The notes under the pieces: model-generated
What the model saw: only the letters and a program-made list of their open reading frames with translations
Told to the model about the DNA's origin: nothing
Databases searched by the model: none
Part shown: positions 8,475-21,680 of the stretch, piece after piece
Numbering within the stretch: the stretch's first letter is position 1
How the letters are laid out: the number at the start of each line of letters is the position of its first letter
Source: Actinomycetota bacterium
GTDB taxonomy: Bacteria > Actinomycetota > UBA4738 > HRBIN12
Length of the DNA stretch: 64,000 nt
NCBI GenBank assembly: GCA_040881665.1
Contig: JBBECT010000005.1
Span: forward strand, 450,138 to 514,137
Direction of reading: 5' to 3'
Program-made: the position numbers and the translations under genes

Positions 8475-9751
8475 GACAACGCGGGGACGGCCGATCGCTC
8501 GCGCCGGACCTCGGCGCCGAGGGCGGACAGCTTGTCCTCGAACCCTTCGTAGCCGCGGTCGACGTGATACACGTCCGAGATCTCGGTCGTGCCGTCCGCG
8601 CCGAGTGCGGCCAGAACCATGGCGGCTCCCGCGCGCAGATCGAGCGCGCGGACGGGCGCGGCGGACAGCCGATCGATGCCCTTGATCACCGCATGATGAC
8701 CCTCGGTTCGGATGTCGGCGCCCATCCGGGAGAGCTCGTCGACGAACATGAACCGACGCTCGAACACGTTCTCGGTCGCGATGCTCGTCCCCTCGGCGGT
8801 CGCGAGCATCGCCATCAACTGCGGTTGCAGGTCGGTGGCGAACCCCGGGTACGGGAGGGTCACGAAGTCGACGTGGCGAGGTCGGTCGTCGATCGCGACG
8901 CCGACGCCGTCGGGGGTTGCGAGGATGTCGGCTCCCGCGTCCGACAGCTTGGAGAGCACGAGGTCGAGGTGGTCGCTGCGCGCACCCTCGAGCAGCACCT
9001 CGCCGCCGGTGATGCACGCCGCGATCGCGAAGGTTCCGGCTTCGATCCGATCCGGGATCACCCTATGATCCACGGGGCGCAACGCGTCGGTCGATCCCGT
9101 TCCCTCGATCTCGATCGTGGTGGTGCCCGCACCGTCGATCTTCGCCCCCATCGTGCTCAGGAACGACGCGAGATCGACGAGCTCCGGCTCGCGCGCCGCG
9201 TTGTCGATCACCGTCGTCCCCCTCGCGGTGACCGCGGCCATCAACAGGTTCTCGGTCGCGCCGACGCTGGGGAAGTCGAGCGTGATCATCGCCCCGCGCA
9301 GCCCGTCGGTGCGACCCTCGAGGAAGCCGTGTTCCTGGGAGAAACTTGCTCCCATCCGCTGGAGCCCCTTCAGATGCAGGTCGATCGCGCGGGAGCCGAT
9401 GTTGCAGCCGCCGGGCATCGCGACCCGTGCGCGGCCGCGGCGCGCCAGCAACGGACCGAGCACGAGGATCGAGGCGCGCATCCGGCGAACCAGCTCGTAA
9501 GAGGTCTCCACCGTGGTCAGCGTCGAGGTATCGACGGTCACGGTCATGCCGTCCCACGCGAGCCGCGCGCCCAGGTGCTCGAGCACCTCACCCATCGTTG
9601 CGCAGTCCTGGATCCTCGGGACGTTGCGCACGACGGATCTGCCCTCGGTCAGCAGCGACGCCGCGAGCAGTTTCAGCGCGGAGTTCTTGGCGCCGGAGAT
9701 CGAGACGGAACCGGTCAGCCGGGCCCCGCCGGTGACGAAGAGTCGGTCCAT
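8471..9751 (-). CDS. murA: UDP-N-acetylglucosamine 1-carboxyvinyltransferase MurA
   Basis: First committed step of peptidoglycan synthesis: transfers enolpyruvate from PEP to UDP-GlcNAc in the cytoplasm. 426 residues, normal for MurA. It starts MDRLFVTGGARLTGSVSISG with the family motif GAKNSALKLL, and has AMPGGCNIGSRAIDLHL with the PEP-binding Cys (the target of fosfomycin), so fosfomycin binding should be retained, unlike the Asp variant of mycobacteria. ATG at 9751 is preferred over in-frame codons upstream; a TACAAT box lies nine bases before it. It lies downstream of the ATP synthase operon, as in other actinobacteria. Confidence 0.95.
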   Translation of the reverse strand: MDRLFVTGGARLTGSVSISGAKNSALKLLAASLLTEGRSVVRNVPRIQDCATMGEVLEHLGARLAWDGMTVTVDTSTLTTVETSYELVRRMRASILVLGPLLARRGRARVAMPGGCNIGSRAIDLHLKGLQRMGASFSQEHGFLEGRTDGLRGAMITLDFPSVGATENLLMAAVTARGTTVIDNAAREPELVDLASFLSTMGAKIDGAGTTTIEIEGTGSTDALRPVDHRVIPDRIEAGTFAIAACITGGEVLLEGARSDHLDLVLSKLSDAGADILATPDGVGVAIDDRPRHVDFVTLPYPGFATDLQPQLMAMLATAEGTSIATENVFERRFMFVDELSRMGADIRTEGHHAVIKGIDRLSAAPVRALDLRAGAAMVLAALGADGTTEISDVYHVDRGYEGFEDKLSALGAEVRRERSAVPALS

Positions 9752-9760
9752 ATCCTCAGG

Positions 9761-9766
9761 ATTGTA
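9761..9766 (-). promoter_or_regulatory. Putative -10 box of murA
   Basis: TACAAT on the minus strand (5/6 match to TATAAT) ends nine bases before the murA ATG. No convincing -35 element is seen 16-18 bases upstream. The distance predicts a leader of only a few bases, so murA may be transcribed separately from the ATP synthase operon ending at 9817. Confidence 0.45.
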
Positions 9767-9816
9767 GGCGGGCGGAGCAGCTCCGGGCCGCAGGTCGGCG
9801 TGGTGTTCCGGTGACC

Positions 9817-10230
9817 TCACGCTGGGGTGGCGGAACGCCCGGAAGCGGCGGCGAGCTGCGCACGGGCTCGGGCAAGCCGGGCTCGGGCGGCCTCGTCGCC
9901 GTCCTCGGCCGCCCGTTCGAGCTCCGGGAGGGCGGCCTGGATCGGCACAGGATCGATCTCATCGGAGGCCACCGCCTGCTCGGCGAGCACGTCCACGCGG
10001 GTCGCGTCACCCTCGCTCGTCACGTGCATGAAGCCGCCATCCACGACGACCACGTTCTCCGGCGCGCCCTCGCGTTGGATCCGGAGCGGGCCGACGGCGA
10101 GCGAGACGAGCATCGGGATGTGGCCCGCGAGGATGCCCACTTCGCCCTCGACCCCGCGAGCGATCACCATCGAGGCCTCGCCCGACCACAGCTCCCGCTC
10201 GGGAGTGACGACGCGGACGGTGAGCGCCAC
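9817..10230 (-). CDS. atpC: ATP synthase F1 subunit epsilon
   Basis: Central-stalk subunit that regulates ATP hydrolysis. 137 residues: N-terminal beta-sandwich (TVRVVTPERELWSGEASMV, GEVGILAGHIPMLVSL) and a C-terminal helical hairpin (DEAARARLARARAQLA). GTG at 10230 follows the atpD stop without a gap. Last gene of the atp operon. The C-terminal helices appear full length, so inhibition by the extended conformation is possible. Confidence 0.95.
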   Translation of the reverse strand: MALTVRVVTPERELWSGEASMVIARGVEGEVGILAGHIPMLVSLAVGPLRIQREGAPENVVVVDGGFMHVTSEGDATRVDVLAEQAVASDEIDPVPIQAALPELERAAEDGDEAARARLARARAQLAAASGRSATPA

Positions 10231-12570
<2,340 letters not shown>

Positions 12571-12571
<1 letters not shown>

Positions 12572-14217
12572 TACGTCGCCGTTCCGTCTTCGTCGTCGGC
12601 CGAGGACATCCGATCCCACCCGACGTCGGGCTTGACCTCGTCCGGAGCGGTCCCCGCCGCCAGGGCCGCCTCGGTCGCCGAGGAGTCGTCGCTCGGGGAG
12701 AACAGCGCGGTGAACTCGCCGGCCGCCTTCGTGAGCGCCTCGACGACGGCGTCGTCGAACTTCCCCTCCGCGAGGGTGGCGAGCGTCTCTGTGTACCGAT
12801 TCTCGACGTACGAGGTGAACTCGTCGACGAAGCGCCGGGCGTCCTCGACGGGAAGGTCGTCGAGGTGTCCTTCGGTCGCGGTCCACACGTGGACGATCTG
12901 GTGGGCGGGCGTGACCGGGGCGTACTGCGGCTGCTTCAAGATCTCGACCACACGCGCACCGCGGGTCAGCTGTTGCTGCGACGCTCTGTCGAGCTCGGAC
13001 CCGAGCTGGGCGAACGCTTCGAGCGCTCGGTACTGCGCGAGGTCGATCCGCAGGCGGCCCGCGACCTTCTTCATCGCCTTGGTCTGTGCGTTTCCACCGA
13101 CGCGCGAGACCGAGATCCCGACGTTGATCGCCGGACGCGTTCCGGCGAAGAACAGGTCCGGCTCGAGGTAGATCTGTCCGTCCGTGATCGAGATGACGTT
13201 CGTCGGGATGTACGCGGAGACGTCGTTCCCCTTCGTCTCGATGATCGGCAGTGCCGTCATCGATCCGCCACCGAGGTCCTCGGATAGCTTGGCCGCCCGC
13301 TCCAGCAGACGAGAGTGCAGGTAGAACACGTCGCCCGGGTAGGCCTCGCGGCCTGGAGGACGACGGAGCAGCAGCGACAAGGTGCGATACGCGGTCGCCT
13401 GTTTGGACAGGTCGTCGTAGACGATCAGGGCCGCGTCGCCCTCGTACATCCAGTGGGCCCCGATCGCCGCGCCCGCGTACGGCGCGATGTACTGGAACGG
13501 AGCTGGGTCAGAAGCCGACGCGTTCACGATGGTCGTGTACTCGAGCGCGCCGTTCTCACGCAGCGCCTCGACGACCTCCGCGACCGTTGAGGCCTTCTGC
13601 CCGACGGCCACGTAGATGCACTTGACCTGGCGGTCCGTGCCCCACAGCTCGCGCTGGGCGATGATCGCATCAATCGCGATCGCGGTCTTCCCCGTCTGCC
13701 GGTCACCGATCAGCAGCTGCCGTTGCCCACGACCGATCGGGGTCATCGCGTCGATCGCCGTGATGCCGGTCTGCAGGGGCTCGAACACGGGCTGGCGCTG
13801 GACTACCGTTGCCGCCTGGATCTCGAGGTTGCGAGTCTGCGTCGCGTCGATCGGTCCCTTGCCGTCGAGCGGCCGGCCGAGCGCGTCCACCACCCGTCCC
13901 AGGAAGCCGTCCCCGACCGGCACCGAGAGGATCCGCCCCGTCGACTTGACGGGATCTCCCTCCTCGAGGTGATCGGCCTCGCCGAGGATCACGCATCCGA
14001 TCTCGTGCTCCTCGAGGTTGAGCGCGAGCCCGAGCAGGCCACCGGGGAACTCCAGCAGCTCGTTGGCCATCGCGCGCGGCAGGCCGGACACACGGGCGAT
14101 CCCGTCGCCCGTCTCCATCACGCGGCCCACCTCTTCGCGTTCGACCGAGGGCTCGAAGCTCTCGACGTTCTCGCGCAGGGCGTCGGCGATGCTTGCGGGG
14201 TCGATGTTCAGGGCCAT
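12571..14217 (-). CDS. atpA: ATP synthase F1 subunit alpha
   Basis: Regulatory nucleotide-binding subunit, 548 residues, slightly longer than E. coli (513) because of an acidic Ser/Ala-rich C-terminal tail (from about residue 510, [19 protein letters not shown]), a feature of actinobacterial alpha subunits. [11 protein letters not shown] is Walker A and [13 protein letters not shown] the Walker B region. ATG at 14217 is three bases after the atpH stop. The tail resembles the mycobacterial extension that suppresses ATP hydrolysis, but similarity of function is untested. Confidence 0.97.
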
Positions 14218-14221
14218 GGGG

Positions 14222-14761
14222 TCATCTGCTCCTTAGGGCGTCCTTGGCGTCCGCCAGACGCGTGCGCACGGTGCCGTCGATCACCTCGTCGCCGATCCGT
14301 ACCACGGCGCCGCCGAGGACGGAGGGGTCGACCACGTTCTTCAGCTCGACCTGCTTGCCCGTCGAGGTGCCGAGCGCCTCGGCGAGCCGCTGCTGTCGCG
14401 CTGCATCGAGCGGCACCGCCGTGCGAACCTCCGCCACCACATGGCTGCGACGCTCGGCGCCGAGCTCGTTGGCCCGCTCGACGATCCGGGCAAGGTCGCG
14501 TCCCCGGCCCTGCTCCACGATCAATCCGAGGCCGCTGCGAGTCGCCTGGGACGCGTGATCGCCGAGGATCTCGTCGATCGTGGCGCGCTTGCGGTCGACC
14601 GGCAGGCCGGGATCGGTCATCGCCTCCCGGAGCTGGCCGTTGGACTCGACTGCCTTCGCGAACGCGAACAGCTCGTCCTCGACGCGCTCGGGATCCCCCT
14701 CGGTCTCCGCCAGCGCGACCAGCGCCTGCGCGTACCCCTGGATCACGTCGTCCTCCGCCAC
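14222..14761 (-). CDS. atpH: ATP synthase subunit delta
   Basis: Peripheral stalk subunit joining F1 to subunit b. 179 residues, starting [19 protein letters not shown] (GTG at 14761), with the conserved YAQAL near the N-terminus and the C-terminal domain [20 protein letters not shown] typical of OSCP/delta. It lies two bases after atpF. A stand-alone delta, not the b-delta fusion of mycobacteria. Confidence 0.94.
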   Translation of the reverse strand: MAEDDVIQGYAQALVALAETEGDPERVEDELFAFAKAVESNGQLREAMTDPGLPVDRKRATIDEILGDHASQATRSGLGLIVEQGRGRDLARIVERANELGAERRSHVVAEVRTAVPLDAARQQRLAEALGTSTGKQVELKNVVDPSVLGGAVVRIGDEVIDGTVRTRLADAKDALRSR

Positions 14762-14763
14762 GG

Positions 14764-15324
14764 TCAGTTCCCGCTCCCGTTGCCGTTCCCACTGCGGGCG
14801 ACCTGCTCGATGTAGTCGTCGATCAAGCGCTCGTGCGTGCTCCTGTCGAGGGTCTCGCCGACGACACGGCCCGCCAGCTCGACGGCGATGTCGCCTACCT
14901 GCGCCTTGAGCTCGGCGAACACCCGGTCGCGCTCGGCGCGGATCTCCTCGTTCGCCCGGTCCACGATCCCCTGCGCCTCTCCCTCGGCCTTGGTGTTGAG
15001 GTCCTTGCGCATCTGTTCGGCCGTGGCTCGGGCCTCCTCGATGATGCGGTTGGCTTCCTCACGGGCGTTGGCGAGCTGCTCGCGGTACTCGGCCAGCATC
15101 GTCTCGGCTTCGGTCTTCGTCGACTCGGCCTCTTCCATCTGGCCTTGGATCTTCTCCGCGCGGGCGGCCAGCATCGTGTTGATCTGCGGGAAGGCGAACT
15201 TCCACAGCACCGTGAACACGATCACGAACGCGATGCTTCCCCAGATCAGCTCTGGGATCTCAGGCAGGATCGGGTTGTGCTCCTCGGCGCCCGCCTCGGT
15301 GGCGATCAGGATCAGGGACAGCAT
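14764..15324 (-). CDS. atpF: ATP synthase Fo subunit b
   Basis: Peripheral stalk membrane anchor, 186 residues. One transmembrane helix (about residues 24-46, LPEIPELIWGSIAFVIVFTV) is followed by a long charged coiled coil and a Gly/Asn/Ser-rich end (SGNGNGSGN). Only one b gene is present, so the stalk is probably a homodimer. ATG at 15324 follows atpE by 15 bases. Confidence 0.95.
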   Translation of the reverse strand: MLSLILIATEAGAEEHNPILPEIPELIWGSIAFVIVFTVLWKFAFPQINTMLAARAEKIQGQMEEAESTKTEAETMLAEYREQLANAREEANRIIEEARATAEQMRKDLNTKAEGEAQGIVDRANEEIRAERDRVFAELKAQVGDIAVELAGRVVGETLDRSTHERLIDDYIEQVARSGNGNGSGN

Positions 15325-15339
15325 GGGCAGCCCCTCCAG

Positions 15340-17108
<1,769 letters not shown>

Positions 17109-17117
17109 CGGGCGGGA

Positions 17118-17147
17118 AGTATAGCGATGGCTCGAACATCCCGTCAA
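17118..17147 (-). promoter_or_regulatory. Promoter of the ATP synthase operon
   Basis: On the minus strand, TTGACG (17142-17147) and TATACT (17118-17123) are separated by 18 bases, a close match to a housekeeping sigma-70 type promoter. The -10 box ends nine bases before the first ATG, predicting a leader of about 0-3 bases. No ribosome binding site lies in between, consistent with leaderless initiation. Confidence 0.75.
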
Positions 17148-17197
17148 AGATCGAGGAGGGTTATCTCTGCAGGTCAGAGCCCATTTCGGACCGAGCT

Positions 17198-17213
17198 TGT
17201 GAAACGATTCACG
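17198..17213. promoter_or_regulatory. CRP/GlxR-like palindrome upstream of the atp operon
   Basis: TGTGA-N6-TCACG (17198-17213) matches nine of the ten bases of the CRP-family consensus TGTGA-N6-TCACA. Its centre lies about 95 bases upstream of the predicted atp transcription start and just past the end of potC. A cAMP-responsive or FNR-type regulator could act here. No regulator of that family is in the window. Confidence 0.4.
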
Positions 17214-17270
17214 AATAGGACGGAGCGAAGGACGGTTCCCCTCCGGAGGTGCCCGTCGTGGTCGGGTCGG

Positions 17271-18122
17271 TCAGGAGACGGGCCGCCTGCGCGAGGCGAT
17301 CACCTGGAGCAGCGCGAGCAGGAGGCCCGCGGCGAACAGCAGCGTCCCCATCACGTTGACGGTCGGCGGCAACCCGATCTTCTGGGCTCCGAACACCCAG
17401 AGCGGGAACGTCGTATAGGTGCCCGAGACGAAGTTGGTGATCACGAAGTCGTCCAAGGACAGGACGAAGGCGAGCAGGAACCCGGCGATGATCCCCGGTG
17501 CGATCAGAGGCAGGGTCACCTTGAAGAACGCCGTCACCGGCGTCGCATACAGATCCTGCGCCGCGCTCTCGAGCGCGCGATCCAAGCCTTCGACCCGCGC
17601 ACGAACCGTGACCGCGACGAATGCGATGCTGAACCCCACATGCGACACGAGTGTGCTCCCGAATCCGAGTGGCGCCCCGGACTGGACGAACATCGACAGC
17701 AGGGACGCGCCAAGAACGATCTCGGGCACCGCGATCGCGAGGAAGATCACGAACATCGTCAACGCACGACCACGGAAGGCATACCGACCCAGCGCCAGTC
17801 CGAACAGCGTCCCGAGGGCAGTGGCGATCAGGGCGGAGATCGGCGCGAGCTTCAACGAGTTCAGGAACGCGCTCTCCAGGGTGGGATCGGAGAAGACGTT
17901 CTTGTACCAATCGAGCGTGAACCCTTGGAAGTCCGCCGTCTGCCGCTCACCCGCGATGTTGTTGAACCCGTAGACGACCATCACGAGCACCGGCAACGTG
18001 AGATAGACGATCACCAGGGTCGTGTAGGTCGGCAGGACGAACCGCGTCCAGCGCTTCCGGGGAGCGCGCGCCGGCGGCGACTCACGCACCACGACGGTCG
18101 GAGCCTCGGCGACCGCGCTCAT
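17271..18122 (-). CDS. potC: Spermidine/putrescine ABC transporter permease PotC
   Basis: Inner-membrane permease of a polyamine importer, 283 residues, six helices. The EAA loop is ESAAQDLYATPVTAFFKVTL, where the ATPase docks. The ATG at 18122 overlaps the potB stop (ATGA). Last gene of potADBC. The N-terminal 25 residues are hydrophilic and Pro/Arg-rich. Confidence 0.9.
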   Translation of the reverse strand: MSAVAEAPTVVVRESPPARAPRKRWTRFVLPTYTTLVIVYLTLPVLVMVVYGFNNIAGERQTADFQGFTLDWYKNVFSDPTLESAFLNSLKLAPISALIATALGTLFGLALGRYAFRGRALTMFVIFLAIAVPEIVLGASLLSMFVQSGAPLGFGSTLVSHVGFSIAFVAVTVRARVEGLDRALESAAQDLYATPVTAFFKVTLPLIAPGIIAGFLLAFVLSLDDFVITNFVSGTYTTFPLWVFGAQKIGLPPTVNVMGTLLFAAGLLLALLQVIASRRRPVS

Positions 18123-19045
18123 CCGACCGCACCCGCGAGCGAGGCGTCGTCGGTCCCGAGGATCCTCGCGTAGATGCTGGCGAGGATCAGCATCCCCAGC
18201 ATCAGGATCGCGGACAGAGCGGCCGCCTCCGGATAGTCACGCTGGACGAGGAACTGATCCTGGATGATGTTCCCGATCATCGTCGTTCCCGGGCCACCGA
18301 GCACGGTCGAGTTGATGTAGTCGCCGGTCGCCGGAACGAAGGTGAGCAGGACGGCCGCGAAGATGCCGGGGATCGACAGGGGAAGCACGACCTTCCGGAA
18401 CGCCGTCCACTTCGACGCGTAGAGATCCTTCGCGGCCTCGACGAGCCGCTTGTCGATCTGTTCGAGAGAGACGTACAGGGGCAAAGCGGTGAACGGCAGA
18501 AAGTTGTAGGTGATCCCGGCAACGACGGCCAGCGGTGTTGCCAATACCCGGAAGTCCTCGGGGATCCATCCGAGGTCCTTCAGCGGCCCGAAGATCAGCC
18601 CGGTGTCACCGAGTATGAACTTCCACTGCACGGTCCGGATCACGAACGAGACGAAGAAGGGCAAGAGGATCAGCAGCAGGATCGCGCCTTTGCGCCGCCC
18701 ACCGTGGAACGCGATCCAGTACGTCATCGGATAGGCCACGAGCAACGCGATCGCCGTTGCGAGCCCGGCATAGGTCAGGGATCGGATGAACTGGGTGCTG
18801 TACTGGCTCAGGACCTCCGGATAGTTGCCCCAGTCACCGGGGAAGGTGTAGCTGTATCCACCCGACAGGGTCCCGCCCGTCTCGAGGGACGTGTACACCA
18901 TGAGGGCGACCGGAAGCAGGAAGAACACGATGAGCCAGAACCCACCTGGCCCGAGCAGCCCGTACGCGACGGCGCGTTGACGACGGGCGAGGCGCCCGCC
19001 CCTGGTTCGGGCGAGCGCCTCGTCGGGCGCCGTGGATGTCGCCAT
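18119..19045 (-). CDS. potB: Spermidine/putrescine ABC transporter permease PotB
   Basis: Second permease, 308 residues, six helices after a basic N-terminal tail. The EAA loop is VEAAKDLYASKWTAFRKVVL, and the GDYINSTVLGGPGTTMIGN segment is characteristic of PotB. ATG at 19045, 12 bases after potD. It pairs with potC to form the channel. Confidence 0.9.
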   Translation of the reverse strand: MATSTAPDEALARTRGGRLARRQRAVAYGLLGPGGFWLIVFFLLPVALMVYTSLETGGTLSGGYSYTFPGDWGNYPEVLSQYSTQFIRSLTYAGLATAIALLVAYPMTYWIAFHGGRRKGAILLLILLPFFVSFVIRTVQWKFILGDTGLIFGPLKDLGWIPEDFRVLATPLAVVAGITYNFLPFTALPLYVSLEQIDKRLVEAAKDLYASKWTAFRKVVLPLSIPGIFAAVLLTFVPATGDYINSTVLGGPGTTMIGNIIQDQFLVQRDYPEAAALSAILMLGMLILASIYARILGTDDASLAGAVG

Positions 19046-19057
19046 CCGGACCCCGAC

Positions 19058-20383
19058 CTAGCCCTCGGAGATGGGCAGGAAGATCGAATCCCACTCTTCC
19101 AGCTCTTCGTCCGTGGTCAGGTCGCGGGCGAACGAGGTCCGTTCGAGGAACTCGTCGCTCGGATACAGGTAGTTGCTCGTCCCGCTCTCCTCGAGTTGCC
19201 CCGCGTAGGCCTCGTCGCCGTCGGCGGCGACCTCTTCCGCGTGCTCGAGGATCAGATCCTGTGTCGCGGGAACCGGGGACATGTACAGCACCCATTCGGT
19301 CACCATCTGGGCGACCTCCGGCTGGTAGTAGAAATCCATCATCGTCATCGCGTCGAGAGGATTCGACGCGTTCGTCGGGATCAGCATGTTGTCGATCCAG
19401 AGCAGCGCCCCGCCCTCGGGGAAGACGAACTCCATCGGGTTGCCTTCCCAGATGTTGTAGTAGAGCACGTCGCCCGACCAGGCCATCGACGCGGCGAGGT
19501 TGCCCGCCTTGAGATCGTCCGCGTAGCCCTGATCGTAGTACTGACGCACCGTTCCCGAGTCGCGCTGCATCGTCAGCCAGTTGGCGGCCTCTTGCCACTC
19601 GGCCGGCGTCGAGCTGATCGGGTCGATCCCCAGGTTGATCATCACGAAGTCGGGCATGTCGGCTTTCAGCATGCCGACCGTTCCCTGACCGACCTTGGCG
19701 GGGTCGGCGAGATCGTCCATCTTGGTGATCGCGCCCCCCTTCACCTTGTCGGGGATGTACCCGATGCCGGTGAGCCCCGACTGCCACGCCATCGAGTACT
19801 TGTTGTCGGGGTCGAACGTCGGGTCCTTCGCCCATTTCGCGGCGTTCGCGTCGAAGTTCGGGCGCTTGCTCGGATCGAGCGGCCACACCCACTCGTTCTG
19901 CGTGAGCGCCGTGAACTCCCGGCCGTTCGTGATCACGATGATGTCGTACGCGGGGGTGTCGCCGTTGGCCAGGATCGGCTGGATCTCGCCGAAAAACGAC
20001 GCGTTGTCGTTGATATCCACCGCGTAGGTCACGGCGATCCCCGTCTCCTCCTCGAACATCCGCAACGACGGGCTGTACCGCTCGCCCGTCTCCTGGTCCT
20101 TGGCGAAGTCCAGGTACAGCGGCCAGTTCGCGAACACGAGCTCGCCGTTCGGCTGCCCCGCGTAGATCGTCGCGGGATCGACACTCGTGTCGCCGCCGTT
20201 GCCGGCGGGGTCGCTCTCGTCTCCACCACACGCGGCGAGGACGGCGGCCATGCTGACGGCGCCGGCGCCGGCTCCTGCGTACTTGAACAGGTCGCGCCGG
20301 GACAGCGCGCGCGAACCCGTCCGCGGCAGGGTGAGTCCCCGCATCAGTGCGGGGTCGATGCGCGGTCGCTTGCTCTGGCTCAT
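19058..20383 (-). CDS. potD: Polyamine-binding lipoprotein PotD (Tat-exported)
   Basis: Extracytoplasmic substrate-binding protein, 441 residues. The twin-arginine signal SRRDLFK (residues 28-34) is followed by a hydrophobic stretch and a lipobox LAAC (Cys52), so it is probably exported folded and then lipidated. The mature part has the PotD fold (FANWPLYLDF, GYIPDKVKGG, WIDNMLIPTNA). ATG at 20383 overlaps the potA stop (ATGA). An acidic C-terminal region suggests a cationic ligand; which polyamine is not determined. Confidence 0.88.
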   Translation of the reverse strand: MSQSKRPRIDPALMRGLTLPRTGSRALSRRDLFKYAGAGAGAVSMAAVLAACGGDESDPAGNGGDTSVDPATIYAGQPNGELVFANWPLYLDFAKDQETGERYSPSLRMFEEETGIAVTYAVDINDNASFFGEIQPILANGDTPAYDIIVITNGREFTALTQNEWVWPLDPSKRPNFDANAAKWAKDPTFDPDNKYSMAWQSGLTGIGYIPDKVKGGAITKMDDLADPAKVGQGTVGMLKADMPDFVMINLGIDPISSTPAEWQEAANWLTMQRDSGTVRQYYDQGYADDLKAGNLAASMAWSGDVLYYNIWEGNPMEFVFPEGGALLWIDNMLIPTNASNPLDAMTMMDFYYQPEVAQMVTEWVLYMSPVPATQDLILEHAEEVAADGDEAYAGQLEESGTSNYLYPSDEFLERTSFARDLTTDEELEEWDSIFLPISEG

Positions 20384-21507
20384 TCGTCCTCCTCCTCCGC
20401 CGTCAGCGGTGCCGACGGCTTGACCACGAACGTGTGCTCCGGTCGCCACGTGAGCTGCACGCGGTCCCCGGGCCGGGGAACGGTTTCGGACCCCAGGTTC
20501 TGGACGTAGACGGTCATCTCGGTGCCGCCCGCGACATCGACCTTGTACTGATTGCTGACGCCGATGTAGGTCGACATCCGCAGCAGACCGGTGATCCCGT
20601 TGAGCGACCCATCGATCGACGCGCCGTTCTCCGGTGCGATCGTGATCTTCTCGGGTCGGACCCCGACCTTGACCTGGCTGCCCGCATCGTCGGGGACCCG
20701 CTCGCTCGGCACCGTGAAGCGGGCGCCTCCCGTGGCGAGCACCGTCGCGGTGCCGCCCTGGTTCTCCTTCAGTTCCCCTTCGAGCATGTTCGACGCCCCG
20801 AGGAACCCGGCGACGAACTCGGTACCGGGGTTCTCGTACACGACCTCGGGTTCACCGAGTTGCTCGATCTCCCCCAAGCGCATCACGGCGAGACGGTTGG
20901 ACATCGTCATCGCCTCCTCCTGATCGTGCGTCACGTAGATGAAGGTGATGCCGACCTCTTGCTGGATCCGCTTGAGCTCGAGCTGCATCTGCTTGCGCAA
21001 CTTCAGATCGAGGGCACCGAGCGGCTCGTCGAGCAGGAGCACCTTCGGATGGTTCACCAGCGCACGCGCGAGCGCGACCCGCTGCTGCTGGCCGCCGGAC
21101 ATCTGGGGGGGACGACGCTTGTCGAAGCCCTCGAGGTCGACGAGCTTCATGACCTCGGGGACCCGCTTGTCGATCTCTCCCTTGTCGACCTTCTGACGGC
21201 GGAGACCGAACGCGACGTTCTCGTACACATCCAGATGCGGGAACAGCGCATACGACTGGAAGACCGTGTTGACGTGACGCTTGTAGGGCGGGTCGTCGGT
21301 GACGTCCCGCCCGCCGAGGTACACGGTGCCGGCGGTGGGGTCCTCGAATCCCCCGATCATCCGCAGCGTGGTCGTCTTGCCGCACCCCGACGGACCCAGC
21401 AGGCTGAAGAACTCCCCCTCGCTGATGTCCAGTGAGAGGTCGTCCACCGCGAGCGTGTCACCGAACGCTTTCGTGACTCGTTCGAGGCGTACATCGATCT
21501 CTGCCAC
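20380..21507 (-). CDS. potA: Spermidine/putrescine ABC transporter ATPase PotA
   Basis: ATPase of the importer, 375 residues. Walker A GPSGCGKTT, Q-loop NTVFQSYALFPH, signature MSGGQQQRVALARAL, Walker B VLLLDEPLGALD and switch His in YVTHDQEEAM. The C-terminal TOBE domain (from about 240) contains VGVRPEKITI. GTG at 21507 follows AAGGGGG. First gene of potADBC, an order that places the binding protein second. Confidence 0.93.
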   Translation of the reverse strand: MAEIDVRLERVTKAFGDTLAVDDLSLDISEGEFFSLLGPSGCGKTTTLRMIGGFEDPTAGTVYLGGRDVTDDPPYKRHVNTVFQSYALFPHLDVYENVAFGLRRQKVDKGEIDKRVPEVMKLVDLEGFDKRRPPQMSGGQQQRVALARALVNHPKVLLLDEPLGALDLKLRKQMQLELKRIQQEVGITFIYVTHDQEEAMTMSNRLAVMRLGEIEQLGEPEVVYENPGTEFVAGFLGASNMLEGELKENQGGTATVLATGGARFTVPSERVPDDAGSQVKVGVRPEKITIAPENGASIDGSLNGITGLLRMSTYIGVSNQYKVDVAGGTEMTVYVQNLGSETVPRPGDRVQLTWRPEHTFVVKPSAPLTAEEEDE

Positions 21508-21562
21508 ACGTGCCCCCTTGCCGACCGTGGGCAGGATTATGCCCCACGCCGGCCGCGATTAT

Positions 21563-21578
21563 CACCCCTCGCGGGGTG
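21563..21578. terminator. Weak hairpin between wecA-like gene and potA
   Basis: CACCCC-TCGC-GGGGTG (21563-21578) forms a six-pair stem with a four-base loop, which reads GCGA (a GNRA loop) on the minus strand. It lies about 100 bases after the transferase stop. No T-run follows, so termination would be inefficient or Rho-dependent. It could also be a leader element of potA. Confidence 0.25.
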
Positions 21579-21680
21579 CCTGCGCGCGACCACGGAACGG
21601 CACATCCTGCTCCCGCTGTTGATACGCCGCGGAGTTGCCCCGCGGATGGGGCCCCGGATCGGGGAGCGGCCTCCGGCTGC

